A stretch of DNA of 64,000 bases from NCBI GenBank assembly GCA_964396165.1, contig CAYNEF010000010.1, positions 19,675-83,674 of the forward strand, read 5' to 3'. Each line of letters begins with the position of its first letter. Positions within the stretch are counted from its first letter, which is position 1. Under the pieces are notes generated by a model that saw only the letters and a program-made list of their open reading frames with translations, was not told the origin of the DNA and made no database searches. The DNA comes from CALCZU01 sp964396165 (lineage in GTDB: Bacteria > Bdellovibrionota > FAC87 > UBA2466). This document shows positions 1 to 8,936 of the stretch, piece by piece. The position numbers and the translations under genes were made by a program.

Positions 1-673
1 TCCCTTTGCGACCGGAGTCTTGGTCGTTCTTCTGGGAAAAGCCACCAAACTTTCCAATCTTCTTTTGAATGCAGATAAATCCTACCGTGCAAAACTCAAG
101 CTGGGTGTCGCAACCGACAGCATGGATGTGACAGGCAACGTAACGCAAGAGTTGCCTGTTCCGGAATTGACCGAAGCACAGGTTCGAACTGTTTTAAATT
201 CTTTTGTGGGTGAGTGGTTACAAACCCCTCCCATGTACTCCGCTAAAAAAATTGATGGGGTCAGGCTTTATACTTTAGCCCGCCAGAATATAGAGGTAGA
301 GCGCGAGCAGATTCCCGTAGACCTTTTTTCCGTAGAGCTTGTTTCGATGGATCTTCCTTATATAGAGTTTGATGTTTCTTGCTCTAAAGGAACGTATATT
401 CGTGCTCTTGCAGGCGATATTGGCAAAAGACTGGGCAGTGTGGCGCATTTGACAGAGTTGAGACGCCTTTCCTGCGGCCAGTTTCAGTTGTCGGAAAGCA
501 AGACCGTAGAAGGTTTAAAACAAGATATTGATGGTTCTTACCGGAGCGCATATGAGTTTTACGTAAGGCTTTTGTCGCAGGAGGCGTTAGTACACCGCCA
601 CCCCCAACAAAAGACTTTTTCACCAAACTCCCATTTGCCTTCTGGAAAAAGGGATGATAAGAGTCTTCGTTAA
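1..673 (+). CDS. truB: tRNA pseudouridine(55) synthase TruB, 5' end outside window
   Basis: TruB converts U55 of the tRNA T-loop to pseudouridine. The frame is open from base 2 and the gene runs in from before the window. The first visible residues, PFATGVLVVLLGKATK, are the second half of the family motif DPxATGxL, so the catalytic aspartate lies just off the edge. Two further TruB motifs are visible: YSAKKIDGVRLYTLAR and GTYIRALAGDIG. The C-terminal part is short and reads like the C-terminal domain's start. The TTG at base 20 is internal and is not the start. It is followed by rpsO and pnp, the widespread truB-rpsO-pnp order, which supports the call. Confidence 0.95.
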   Translation, partial: PFATGVLVVLLGKATKLSNLLLNADKSYRAKLKLGVATDSMDVTGNVTQELPVPELTEAQVRTVLNSFVGEWLQTPPMYSAKKIDGVRLYTLARQNIEVEREQIPVDLFSVELVSMDLPYIEFDVSCSKGTYIRALAGDIGKRLGSVAHLTELRRLSCGQFQLSESKTVEGLKQDIDGSYRSAYEFYVRLLSQEALVHRHPQQKTFSPNSHLPSGKRDDKSLR

Positions 674-698
674 GTTATTTGACGTGTAAAAAAAGGGA

Positions 699-974
699 AT
701 GAAATTGAATAGTGAGAAGTTAAAAAAGGCAGAGATTATCACTGGTTATAGAAAACATGAACGTGATACGGGTTCGCCCGAAGTTCAGATTGCGCTTTTG
801 ACAGAGAGAATTAACTCTTTGACACCGCATTTTAAGAGTCACCTGAAAGATCACCACTCACGTCGTGGTTTATTAAAACTCGTAGGGACTCGTCGTCGTC
901 TTCTAGATTACATTAAGAAAAATGATGAGAAGCGATACCAATCAGTGATCGAGCGCCTGAACATTAGAAAATAA
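699..974 (+). CDS. rpsO: 30S ribosomal protein S15
   Basis: Primary rRNA-binding protein of the small subunit platform. The 91-residue product has the usual S15 length and the conserved core: TGSPEVQIALLTERI near residues 25-40, then a His/Arg-rich stretch (LKDHHSRRGLLKLVGTRRR) and the terminal YxxxIERLxIRK. The ATG lies 25 bases after truB. The upstream AAAGGGA sits very close to the start, so translation may rely partly on coupling. No hairpin terminator separates it from truB or pnp, so the three are probably co-transcribed. Confidence 0.98.
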   Translation: MKLNSEKLKKAEIITGYRKHERDTGSPEVQIALLTERINSLTPHFKSHLKDHHSRRGLLKLVGTRRRLLDYIKKNDEKRYQSVIERLNIRK

Positions 975-1001
975 GCTCCCATACAAAAAGTGAGGCCCGA
1001 C

Positions 1002-3992
1002 ATGAGTGTTGTCGAAGTAAGTACAGAGTACGGCGGTAGACGTCTATCATTACAAACCGGTAAATTAGCAAAACAAGCAGACAGTTCAGTCCTGGCAACA
1101 TACGGAGAGACAATGGTTCTAGTAACCGTCGTTTCCGCCAGAAAATTGGGGGCAAATACAGATTTCTTCCCCTTAACTGTAGATTTCCAAGAAAAATATT
1201 ACTCCGCCGGAAAAATTCCTGGTGGGTTCTTTAAAAGAGAAGCAAAACCTTCTGACAAGGCAACTCTTTCGGCCCGTCTCATCGACAGACCGATTCGTCC
1301 TTTGTTCCCAGAAGATTACATGTACGACACCATCGTCACGGCTCTTCTACTCTCTAATGACGGAGTGAATGAACCTGAAGTTGTCGCTTCTATCGCAGCC
1401 AGCGCTGCGCTTCATATTTCTGATATTCCATGGGCAGGACCAGTCGCTTCTATCCGCGTTGGCCAGCTCGATGGTAAATTTGTGACAAACGTTCCTCCGC
1501 AAGATCAGCCTAATAGCCGCATCGACTTGCTCGTGGCTGGTGTAAAAACCGGTATCATCATGGTGGAAGGTAGCTCCAAAGAAGTCAGCGAAACAGAACT
1601 TTGCGATGCTTTGGATTACGCACAGAATGAAATGAAGGCGATTTTTGACCTTCAAGACGAATTAAGAAGTAAATGCGGAAAAGAAAAACGTACTTACGAA
1701 GCTCCTCCAAAAGACGAAAAATTAAAAGCTGACATCCGTAAGTTTGCTTGGGGAGATCTTGAAAAAGGTTTCGCTATTCGCGAAAAGCTTGCAAGATATG
1801 GCGCTTTGGATGAAGTGAAATCCAAAGTAAAAGAAAAATTTGCCGTAGCCGAACCAAAAACAGCAGACGATGCTGTTCGTAACAAATTAGTCGGTCTTTA
1901 TTTCGAAGATGCAAAAGCATCTTATGCCCGTGAAAAAACGGTAAATACCAAAGTACGTATCGATGGACGTCCGTTTACGGAAATCCGTCCGATCACATGT
2001 GAAACAACTCTTCTTCCTCGTGTACACGGATCTTCTTTGTTCACACGCGGAGAAACACAAGTGCTTGCAGCAGTAACTTTGGGAACTTCTGATGATGCGC
2101 AGATGATTGATGGCGTCACAGGTTCTTACGACAAAACATTTTTACTCCATTATAACTTCCCCCCGTTTTCTGTTGGGGAAGCAAGAAGCGCACGTCCTCC
2201 CGGCCGTCGTGAAATTGGACACGGATTTTTGGCAGAGCGCGCTCTGTCTTATGTAATCCCTCCAAAAGATAAATTCCCATATACCATCAGACTTGTATCT
2301 GAAGTGCTTGAATCTAACGGTTCCTCTTCCATGGCAACAGTCTGCAGTGGATCCATGGCGATGATGGATGCCGGTGTTCCTTTATTAAAACCAGTTGCCG
2401 GTGTGGCGATGGGTTTAATTAAAGAAGGTGAAAAGTTTGCTGTTCTTTCTGACATCCTGGGTGATGAAGATCACTTAGGGGATATGGACTTTAAAGTTTG
2501 CGGTACCCAGGAAGGTGTGACTGCATTCCAGATGGATTTGAAAATCGGCGGAGTAAGCCGAGAAATCATGGAACAAGCTCTTTCTCAAGCGAAAGATGGA
2601 AGACTTCATATCTTAGGAAAAATGAACGAAGCTATCACGACAAACCGTGAACAAGTTTCTCAGTACGCACCTCGCACTTTCACAATGAAAGTACGTCCTG
2701 AAAAAGTACGTGAAGTCATTGGTAGCGGCGGTAAAGTTATCCGCAGTATCATTGAAAGAACTGGCGTTAAGATTGATATCGAAGACGATGGTAAAATCAA
2801 TATTGCCTCTGCAAATGGCGAAAGTGCTCAAAAAGCAATCGACATCATCAACCAGATTGTTGCTGAAGCTGAACCTGGAAAAATTTACGAAGGTAAGATT
2901 ACGCGCATAGCGGACTTCGGAGCTTTCGTAGAAATTATTCCGGGCACAGAAGGTCTTTGCCATATTTCTGAATTGGAACACTTCCGTGTTCGTAGAGTCG
3001 AAGACGTTGTCCAAATGGGAGACGTCATCAAGGTAAAATGCCTTGAAGTAGATCCAAGCGGAAAAATCAGACTTTCTAGAAAAGTTTTATTACCCAAAGA
3101 AGCCCCTAAGGAAAGACCTCCTCAGGAACCTTCTGCCGATGCGCCAGCTGCAGCTACTGCAACTGCTGACACCCCGGTGTTACCCCAAATAGGCGGTAGA
3201 ATTCCGCCTCCTGAATTAAGACACGATGATCCAGATGAAGATGCACGTAGAGAGCAAAAACGTCTGGATGATTTAGAACCAGGCGATGATGTTGGAAACC
3301 GTGGTGGTGCACCAGGTGGTTTCGACAGACAAAGAGAATTTAGACCAAGAGACGACAGACCGCGTGAAGGCGGACGTGGCGGTTACGGTGGCGGCGGCGG
3401 TGGAGATCGCGGCGGACGTGGCGGCGGCGGACGCGGTGGTTACGGTGGCGGCGGTGGAGATCGCGGCGGACGTGGTGGCCAAGGCGGAGGCCGTGGTGGT
3501 TACGGCGGTCAAGGCGGCGGTGATCGTGGTGGACGCGGCGGCGGCGGAGGCAGAAACTTCGGCGGCGGTGGCGGAGATCGCGGTGGATACGGCGGTCAAG
3601 GCGGCGGCGGTGATCGTGGTGGATACCGTGATCAAGGAGATCGTGGTGGTTACGGCGGCCAAGGTGGCGGCGGTGATCGTGGCGGACGCGGTGGTTACGG
3701 CGGCGGCGGTGGAGATCGCGGCGGACGTGGTGGCCAAGGCGGAGGCCGTGGCGGTTACGGTGGTCAAGGCGGCGGAGATCGCGGACCCAGAAATTTTGAT
3801 AGACCAGACAATCGTCCAAGCTTCAAAGAACGTGAACCTGCTCCAAGAGGAGAAGCTCCGATCAAAGATCAAGCACGTTATGAAGGATTCACCCGTGAAC
3901 GTGAGGATGAAGGACCAGCACGCGTAGATTACGACAGTGATGACATGGGTCCACGTTTTTCACGAAACGATGACGACAATAATGAATCTTGA
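1002..3992 (+). CDS. pnp: Polyribonucleotide nucleotidyltransferase (PNPase) with a long RGG-type C-terminal tail
   Basis: PNPase degrades RNA 3' to 5' by phosphorolysis and is a core RNA-decay enzyme. The order is RNase PH domain 1 (about 10-140), helical linker, RNase PH domain 2 with the conserved active-site run EDHLGDMDFKV (about 490), a KH domain from about 566 (IGSGGKVIRSI) and an S1 domain from about 626 (GKITRIADFGAFVEI). A normal PNPase stops near residue 700; this one is 996 residues. The extra part is a Pro/Ala linker, then Gly/Arg/Tyr/Asp-rich repeats (about 785-930), then an acidic tail. I chose ATG 1002 because GTGAGG sits upstream as a ribosome site; an in-frame GTG at 990 is the alternative. 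Only 27 bases separate it from rpsO, which leaves no room for the large RNase III-processed leader hairpin known for E. coli pnp. Confidence 0.95.
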   Translation: MSVVEVSTEYGGRRLSLQTGKLAKQADSSVLATYGETMVLVTVVSARKLGANTDFFPLTVDFQEKYYSAGKIPGGFFKREAKPSDKATLSARLIDRPIRPLFPEDYMYDTIVTALLLSNDGVNEPEVVASIAASAALHISDIPWAGPVASIRVGQLDGKFVTNVPPQDQPNSRIDLLVAGVKTGIIMVEGSSKEVSETELCDALDYAQNEMKAIFDLQDELRSKCGKEKRTYEAPPKDEKLKADIRKFAWGDLEKGFAIREKLARYGALDEVKSKVKEKFAVAEPKTADDAVRNKLVGLYFEDAKASYAREKTVNTKVRIDGRPFTEIRPITCETTLLPRVHGSSLFTRGETQVLAAVTLGTSDDAQMIDGVTGSYDKTFLLHYNFPPFSVGEARSARPPGRREIGHGFLAERALSYVIPPKDKFPYTIRLVSEVLESNGSSSMATVCSGSMAMMDAGVPLLKPVAGVAMGLIKEGEKFAVLSDILGDEDHLGDMDFKVCGTQEGVTAFQMDLKIGGVSREIMEQALSQAKDGRLHILGKMNEAITTNREQVSQYAPRTFTMKVRPEKVREVIGSGGKVIRSIIERTGVKIDIEDDGKINIASANGESAQKAIDIINQIVAEAEPGKIYEGKITRIADFGAFVEIIPGTEGLCHISELEHFRVRRVEDVVQMGDVIKVKCLEVDPSGKIRLSRKVLLPKEAPKERPPQEPSADAPAAATATADTPVLPQIGGRIPPPELRHDDPDEDARREQKRLDDLEPGDDVGNRGGAPGGFDRQREFRPRDDRPREGGRGGYGGGGGGDRGGRGGGGRGGYGGGGGDRGGRGGQGGGRGGYGGQGGGDRGGRGGGGGRNFGGGGGDRGGYGGQGGGGDRGGYRDQGDRGGYGGQGGGGDRGGRGGYGGGGGDRGGRGGQGGGRGGYGGQGGGDRGPRNFDRPDNRPSFKEREPAPRGEAPIKDQARYEGFTREREDEGPARVDYDSDDMGPRFSRNDDDNNES
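3361..3790 (+). repeat. In-frame GC-rich repeats encoding the PNPase RGG/GGYGG tail
   Basis: Degenerate tandem units built from GGCGGT, GGAGATCGC and CGTGGT fill about 430 bases inside pnp. They translate to runs such as GDRGGRGGYGGQGG. Two blocks (about 3430-3510 and 3690-3780) are near copies of each other, which suggests expansion by recombination or slippage. Long open frames on both strands here are artefacts of the repeat. Confidence 0.9.
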
Positions 3993-5257
3993 GTCAGGCA
4001 CCTAAATTCCATAAAAAAGTACTTTCGAATGGGATGACTATCGTTTGCGAAGAATATTCGCATGTACGAAGCGTATCGCTTGGCGTTTGGGTTAAAGTCG
4101 GAAGCTCAGTCGAAAACTTCAAACAAAATGGGATCAGTCACTTTATCGAACACATGGTGTTCAAAGGGACAAAAACGCGTAACGCGCTTGAAATTTCTAC
4201 GGCCATCGAATCACTGGGGGGAGAACTCAATGCTTTCACAGAGCGTGAGCTCACCTGCTTTCATGCGACTGTATTAAGCGAAAATATTGATACTGCGCTG
4301 GATGTCTTAAGTGAACTGGTTACTTCACCCAATTTTGATAAAAAAGAAATCGATAAAGAACGTGGCGTTCTCCTTCAAGAGCTAGCCATGACATTGGATA
4401 GCCCTGAAGAATGTTTAATGGATGGGTACCTGAAGTCTGTCTGGGGAAAAGAGGGACTGGGTCAACCCATTATTGGTACTAAAAAAAATATATCGACTAT
4501 CACGAGAAAAAATCTTCTCACTTTTTTCCATGAGCACTATGCGCCTGAAAATATCGTACTGAGTGTCGCCGGAAATGTGGAATTCAAACATCTGGTAGAA
4601 ACCTGTGAAAAATATTTTCAATTTCCTGCGAACGTTGACTGGGTGCCTTTTGCGGCGCAAAGCCCCAATTACAAGGCCAAGAAAAAAGTAATCATTTCTG
4701 AAACAGAACAAGTTTACTTAGTCAGTGGTTTTGAATCCTGCGGGATGAATGATCCCCTCCGGTTTGCGGCACTCTTATTAAGTTTTGTAATGGGGGGAGG
4801 GATGTCTAGCCGCCTCTTTCAAAAGGTTAGGGAAAACGCGGGGCTTGCGTATTCCATTGATTGCGATTTTTCTCCGTATTTAAAAGCAGGGCTGTTCTCC
4901 ATCTTTGTAAATTTAAACCCGCGATCTTTAAAAGAGTGCCTGAAGATTTTAGGAACCGAATTAAAAAAAGTAAAAGACGAGCCCGTAGAGCAAAAAGAAT
5001 TGGAGCAGGTAAAAGGACAGTTGAGAGGGGCGATTTTATTGTCGTCTGATCAGATGGAAGTCCGCCAGGAAGCACTTGCGCGAAATGAAATTTATTTTAA
5101 GACCTATTTTGCTGCTATGGATATTTTATCGTCGTTAGAAAAAGTAACAATTAAGCAAATTCAGGAAGTCGCCCAAAGAATGTTTACGGAAGAACAAGAG
5201 TCCCTCATTATTTTATCCAGAAAGGAACTGAATCTGAAAAAGATGTCGGTGTTTTAA
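3989..5257 (+). CDS. M16-family zinc peptidase (processing-peptidase-like)
   Basis: A zinc endopeptidase of the pitrilysin/mitochondrial-processing-peptidase family. The inverted zinc motif HxxEH is present as HFIEHMVFKGT near residue 50, with the downstream glutamate region ELNAFTERE. The C-terminal half keeps the family signature RENAGLAYSI. At 422 residues it is the short single-chain type. No signal peptide is seen, so it is probably cytoplasmic. The start is a TTG at 3989 whose last two bases are part of the pnp stop TGA (TTGA overlap), so translation is probably coupled to pnp. No ATG lies in the first 40 bases. The pnp-M16-dut order resembles the conserved pnpA-mlpA-dut neighbourhood of other bacteria. 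Substrate is unknown. Confidence 0.92.
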   Translation: MSQAPKFHKKVLSNGMTIVCEEYSHVRSVSLGVWVKVGSSVENFKQNGISHFIEHMVFKGTKTRNALEISTAIESLGGELNAFTERELTCFHATVLSENIDTALDVLSELVTSPNFDKKEIDKERGVLLQELAMTLDSPEECLMDGYLKSVWGKEGLGQPIIGTKKNISTITRKNLLTFFHEHYAPENIVLSVAGNVEFKHLVETCEKYFQFPANVDWVPFAAQSPNYKAKKKVIISETEQVYLVSGFESCGMNDPLRFAALLLSFVMGGGMSSRLFQKVRENAGLAYSIDCDFSPYLKAGLFSIFVNLNPRSLKECLKILGTELKKVKDEPVEQKELEQVKGQLRGAILLSSDQMEVRQEALARNEIYFKTYFAAMDILSSLEKVTIKQIQEVAQRMFTEEQESLIILSRKELNLKKMSVF

Positions 5258-5258
5258 T

Positions 5259-5696
5259 ATGATTGAAGTAAAAGTAAATAAAGTAAAAATGAACGCAACG
5301 CTTCCTGTCTATATGACCCCTGGCTCTGCCGGTTGCGATGTGATTGCGTGTCTGGATAAACCGATGCTTGTCGAAAAAGGACAGCGCGTGATGGTGCCTA
5401 CCGGTCTTATCATGGAAATTCCACTTGGCTATGAAGTTCAAGTACGCCCCAGAAGCGGGCTGGCATTTAAAAAAGGTCTTACGGTCGTCAATGCTCCTGG
5501 AACCATCGATAGCGATTTTCGTGGAGAAGTCATGGTGCTTTTGATTAATCTAGGTGAAGCGCCGATTGAAATTCACCACGGGGAAAGAATTGCGCAATTT
5601 GTTTTAAACAAAGTGGAACAAATTCGTTGGAGTGAAATAGACAAAACCAACGAAACTTCTCGCGGTGCGGGCGGATTTGGTTCTACCGGAGTTTAA
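5259..5696 (+). CDS. dut: dUTP diphosphatase
   Basis: Hydrolyses dUTP to dUMP and pyrophosphate, keeping uracil out of DNA and feeding dTMP synthesis. All five trimeric-dUTPase motifs can be read in order: SAGCDV, PRSGLA, GTIDSDFRGE, ERIAQFV, and the C-terminal P-loop-like RGAGGFGSTG. The usual tyrosine of motif 3 (DYRGE) is phenylalanine here. Length (145) is normal. It starts one base after the M16 stop, and the next gene starts one base after its own stop, so it sits in a tight run. Confidence 0.97.
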   Translation: MIEVKVNKVKMNATLPVYMTPGSAGCDVIACLDKPMLVEKGQRVMVPTGLIMEIPLGYEVQVRPRSGLAFKKGLTVVNAPGTIDSDFRGEVMVLLINLGEAPIEIHHGERIAQFVLNKVEQIRWSEIDKTNETSRGAGGFGSTGV

Positions 5697-5697
5697 C

Positions 5698-6975
5698 ATG
5701 CGTAAAGTGATTGCAAGGGTATCATCTTCTTCCTCTCTCTTTTTAATCCCCATTTTTTTGTATGCGATGAAACTGCGCCACGCGGTTTTTTCTTCCTATA
5801 AAGGCCTTTATTGTAAGGGGACGGATTGTGATATTGATGGTTATCTGGCGATGTCCAAGCAGATATTCAGTGGCAATTGGGAGCAAATACTGCGTTATCG
5901 TCCCACCCAACTTTTATACCCAATTTTGCTTTCGCCGATACACCTCTTTCACTTAAAAGAACAAAAGTACGTTTATCTTCTGCACTCGGCATTAACGTTA
6001 GGCACACTTGTTTTTGTATATCTATCAGGCAAACGTCTTCATTCTAAAGCGGCAGGCCTGCTTGCAGCGCTACTCATTGCTAATCATAACGATATGGTTT
6101 TTTGGTTTGTGTGGATGTTTACTGAATATTTGTACTATTTTTTGATTTCTCTTTTTGTTTATTTAGTTATATGTGTCTTTCAGTCCTTTAGTCTGAAAAA
6201 ATTTTTAGGACTGACTGCCTACTTTGTTTTACTCTTTGGCACTAAGCCTGAAGCTATTGCTCCTTTTTTCCCGGTATTTCTCACAGGCGTGTATCTGATT
6301 CTCTTATCGAAAAATTTTACTCCAAAAAAAGCACGAAATTACATTGCCTCTTCTCTTGTAATTGGAGCTGCGCTTTTCTTTGTTACCCTCGGTGTATCAA
6401 ACGGGTTTAGGCATAAAGTGTTTTCACATTTACATATTGCGCACGGTTTGTGGTTAAGCACGCATACGGGTGAAAAATTAAACGAAGCAGAGCAGGGTGT
6501 TGCCTATACCGCGCTTTCTCAGTGGGTAGAGAATAAAAGTTTTGTAACATTGCAGGATATGCAAGAAGCAATGAGCTACGAAGGTATCAGACTGATTCAA
6601 CAGGATCCGGTTAAGCATTTAAAACACATTGGAAATAGATTTTTGGCTACATTGTATACTTGGAAATTTAGTTCTGGCTGGTCAAAGGAAATGAAGCTTA
6701 ATGATGCGATTTATACTCTATTCATTACCTCTGGCTCACTTCTTTTGGTTTTGCTTTACAGTATGAACCGTTTAGAAGTGAAGGTGTTGTTCTCGTCTAC
6801 ATTTTGTATGTTGCTATTTGTGGCAATTTATCACTTGGACGGGGATTATAAATTCCGTCTTCCGATACATATACTTTTAACTATCTTAGGCGTAGCTGGC
6901 TGGGGAAGTGTTTTGCAAAGCATTTACGCAGTTACTTATGAGCGCCTAACCACGCGTAAAGTAAATATCGCTTAG
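5698..6975 (+). CDS. Polytopic membrane protein, GT-C-like glycosyltransferase
   Basis: A 425-residue integral membrane protein with about ten hydrophobic segments. An N-terminal segment is followed by a short loop carrying acidic residues (CDIDGY near residue 42), then Arg/Pro-rich RYRPTQLLYP. That layout (first extracytoplasmic loop with Asp residues, many helices after) matches GT-C enzymes such as the PMT/ArnT or GT39/GT83 families, which use polyprenyl-phosphate sugars. I infer the class from topology; no family-specific motif proves it. ATG 5698 is chosen because it follows the dut stop directly; the frame is open further upstream inside dut. The 3' end overlaps the opposite-strand DUF721 gene by 30 bases. 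Confidence 0.6.
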   Translation: MRKVIARVSSSSSLFLIPIFLYAMKLRHAVFSSYKGLYCKGTDCDIDGYLAMSKQIFSGNWEQILRYRPTQLLYPILLSPIHLFHLKEQKYVYLLHSALTLGTLVFVYLSGKRLHSKAAGLLAALLIANHNDMVFWFVWMFTEYLYYFLISLFVYLVICVFQSFSLKKFLGLTAYFVLLFGTKPEAIAPFFPVFLTGVYLILLSKNFTPKKARNYIASSLVIGAALFFVTLGVSNGFRHKVFSHLHIAHGLWLSTHTGEKLNEAEQGVAYTALSQWVENKSFVTLQDMQEAMSYEGIRLIQQDPVKHLKHIGNRFLATLYTWKFSSGWSKEMKLNDAIYTLFITSGSLLLVLLYSMNRLEVKVLFSSTFCMLLFVAIYHLDGDYKFRLPIHILLTILGVAGWGSVLQSIYAVTYERLTTRKVNIA

Positions 6976-7392
6976 TTTTAAATTGGGAAATGCATCCCGG
7001 TATTTCTTAAGTAAAGTCTGCTTGAGTAGCATCAATTGTTGCATCCATAAGCCATCGGCTACGCGAACAATTAAAACTCCGCTATTTATTTTTAAAGCCT
7101 TAGACGACTGTGCTGCGGCGCTCCCAACAAGTTTCTCCCACGCAGAGAGAGCTCTGGATTCTTCAATCTTTTTAGAAATTTCCGAGTTGTCCTTAAAGAT
7201 AGAGTTTAAGACGCCTTCGACTTTTTCGGGGCCTCGTTGAAAGAACGCTCGACGCTTTTTCAGCTCCTGCATGTCTTTACGACGGGCGCGGATGAGATCT
7301 TGTAATTTCTTTATATCGTCCACGTACACAACATAACTTTTTAAAAGGCGCGTGGGTAGTTCCTTCTTTGTCACAGAATTTAAAGTGGACAC
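6946..7392 (-). CDS. DUF721/DciA-like protein
   Basis: The C-terminal half fits the DUF721 family, which includes the replicative-helicase loader DciA: ALSAWEKLVG, then a hydrophobic strand (GVLIVRVADGLWMQQL) and LKLSDIYF. A basic, helical N-terminal stretch precedes it. The start is uncertain: GTG 7392 gives 148 residues, while ATG 7272 (MQELKKRR) gives a shorter form that begins closer to the family domain. The gene is embedded against the rightward transcript of the neighbouring membrane protein, overlapping its last 30 bases. Function as a DnaB loader is inferred from family knowledge only. Confidence 0.65.
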   Translation of the reverse strand: MSTLNSVTKKELPTRLLKSYVVYVDDIKKLQDLIRARRKDMQELKKRRAFFQRGPEKVEGVLNSIFKDNSEISKKIEESRALSAWEKLVGSAAAQSSKALKINSGVLIVRVADGLWMQQLMLLKQTLLKKYRDAFPNLKLSDIYFTRG

Positions 7393-7443
7393 GTCTCATA
7401 AGGTAAGAAGGAACGAATTTCCCCCCTTCAAACCTCCCGAGGG

Positions 7444-7475
7444 ACCGGCGCTTTATAGCGCCGGTTTTCCTTTTT
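7444..7475 (+). terminator. Rho-independent terminator, rightward
   Basis: A perfect 9-bp stem (ACCGGCGCT / AGCGCCGGT, loop TTAT) is followed by TTTTCCTTTTT. No T-run follows on the other strand, so it acts rightward. It lies beyond the 5' end of the leftward DUF721 gene, so it would end a transcript that has crossed that gene antisense. Confidence 0.85.
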
Positions 7476-7541
7476 AAAGACACTATGATAGTTTCTCCTA
7501 TAAATTTAAGCCTCTAAGATGGCTATTACACGGAGAGTTAA

Positions 7542-8501
7542 ATGGATCGTAACCTGGCCTTAGAATTTGTTCGAGTCACTGAAGCAGCAGCCTTGGCTGT
7601 AGGAAGATGGATTGGAAGAGGCAATGAAAAAGCTGCGGATCACGCGGCAGTAGAATCCATGAGAAAAGCTTTTGATTCCATCAATTTTGATGGAACGATT
7701 AAAATCGGTGAAGGCGAGCGCGACGAAGCTCCGATGCTTTATATCGGTGAAAAAGTGGGCGGCGGTTCCGGTCCTAAAATTGATATCGCCTGTGATCCAC
7801 TCGAAGGTACTACCATCACGGCACTCGGCAGAAGCGAAGCGCTTTCTGTGATTGCAGCTGCGGAAGAAGGAAATTTTTTACACGCACCAGATACGTATAT
7901 GGATAAGATCGCTGTAGGCCCAGGTGCAAAGGGCGCGATTGATATTACAAAGCCACCGACTTGGAATATTCAGCAGGTCGCTAAAGCTAAAGGGAAAAGC
8001 ATCGAAGACATGATGGTCATTATTTTGGATCGTCCTCGCCACGCAGATTTAATTGCGGAAGCCCGTGCAACTGGCGCGCGCATTCGTTTGATCGGGGACG
8101 GAGACGTTTCTGCAGCGATTGCAACTGCACAAGAAGAAACGGGAATTGATTTATTGATGGGTATCGGCGGCGCTCCAGAAGGTGTGATTGCGGCAGCCGC
8201 ATTACGCTGTCTCGATGGGGACATTCAGGGAATTTTAAAATTCAGAACAGATTCTGAAAAAGATCGCGCCCGCAAAATGGGAATCACGGATTTCGATAAA
8301 GTGTACACAATCAATGAACTTGCAAAAGGCAATGTGATGTTCATTGCGACTGGCGTGACAAACGGCAGTTACCTGCAGGGTGTGCGATACTTTGGCGGAG
8401 GTGCACATACGCATTCCATCGTGATGCGCTCTGAAACAAAAACAATCCGTGAAGTACACTCGAAACATTATTTTGAAACAAAACCAAGATACGGCTGGTA
8501 A
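7542..8501 (+). CDS. glpX: Class II fructose-1,6-bisphosphatase
   Basis: Removes the 1-phosphate of fructose-1,6-bisphosphate, the committed step of gluconeogenesis. The 319-residue product has the GlpX metal and substrate motifs: KIGEGERDEAPMLYIGE, CDPLEGTT and GDGDVSAAI, plus GIGGAPEGVIAAAALRCLDG. The start ATG has a good site (GGAG, 6 bases upstream). It begins a new rightward run after the terminator at 7444. No other FBPase is in the window. Confidence 0.97.
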   Translation: MDRNLALEFVRVTEAAALAVGRWIGRGNEKAADHAAVESMRKAFDSINFDGTIKIGEGERDEAPMLYIGEKVGGGSGPKIDIACDPLEGTTITALGRSEALSVIAAAEEGNFLHAPDTYMDKIAVGPGAKGAIDITKPPTWNIQQVAKAKGKSIEDMMVIILDRPRHADLIAEARATGARIRLIGDGDVSAAIATAQEETGIDLLMGIGGAPEGVIAAAALRCLDGDIQGILKFRTDSEKDRARKMGITDFDKVYTINELAKGNVMFIATGVTNGSYLQGVRYFGGGAHTHSIVMRSETKTIREVHSKHYFETKPRYGW

Positions 8502-8507
8502 GAAACT

Positions 8508-8936
8508 ATGGCAAAAGTAGTCCGTGATAAAGAAATGAACGTTCCCATGACCTTGCTGTTAAAAGCAATCGTGGAAGCAGAAAACTATCCGAAGTTTTTG
8601 CCTGAAGTGGTGAGTGCAAAAAAAGTATCGGGTACAAATGACAAATACCAAATCAAATTTGAAATTGAAGTCGTAAAGCGTTTTCAGTACACGCTGGAAT
8701 TTCAAAGCAACGGTGCGGATAAGGTCAGTTGGAAGCTTGTCGATAGTGATTTTTTCAAGAAAAACGAAGGCAGTTGGAATTTAAAGTCGGTATCAGACAA
8801 AAAAACAGCAGTGCATTACGAACTGGATGTGGATTTTGGCTTTCTGGTACCGGGTTTTATTTCCAAGAAACTTACGGAAGTCAGTCTTCCCAAAATGTTC
8901 GATGCCTTTGAGTCTCGAGCGAAAGAGTTAGAATAA
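8508..8936 (+). CDS. SRPBCC-fold protein, COQ10/RatA-like
   Basis: A 142-residue START-like protein. The pattern of N-terminal residues (VPMTLLLKAIVEAENYPKFL), an edge of antiparallel strands and the C-terminal helix (LPKMFDAFESRAKEL) matches the polyketide_cyc/COQ10 family, whose members bind ubiquinone or other hydrophobic ligands or ribosomes (RatA). Which of these applies here cannot be told. It follows glpX by 6 bases and its stop overlaps the next ATG by one base, so it belongs to the glpX-ridA run. Confidence 0.75.
   Translation: MAKVVRDKEMNVPMTLLLKAIVEAENYPKFLPEVVSAKKVSGTNDKYQIKFEIEVVKRFQYTLEFQSNGADKVSWKLVDSDFFKKNEGSWNLKSVSDKKTAVHYELDVDFGFLVPGFISKKLTEVSLPKMFDAFESRAKELE

Noticed and set aside
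3273..3927. Long overlapping open frames on both strands inside pnp (for example 3286-3927 and 3273-3872)
   Set aside because: They are products of the GC-rich repeats in the PNPase tail; their translations are monotonous Ala/Val/Thr or Arg/His strings with no gene-like features.
7277..7483. A 68-codon leftward frame overlapping the DUF721 gene start
   Set aside because: Overlaps the DUF721 gene in another frame and covers the terminator hairpin; a shadow frame.
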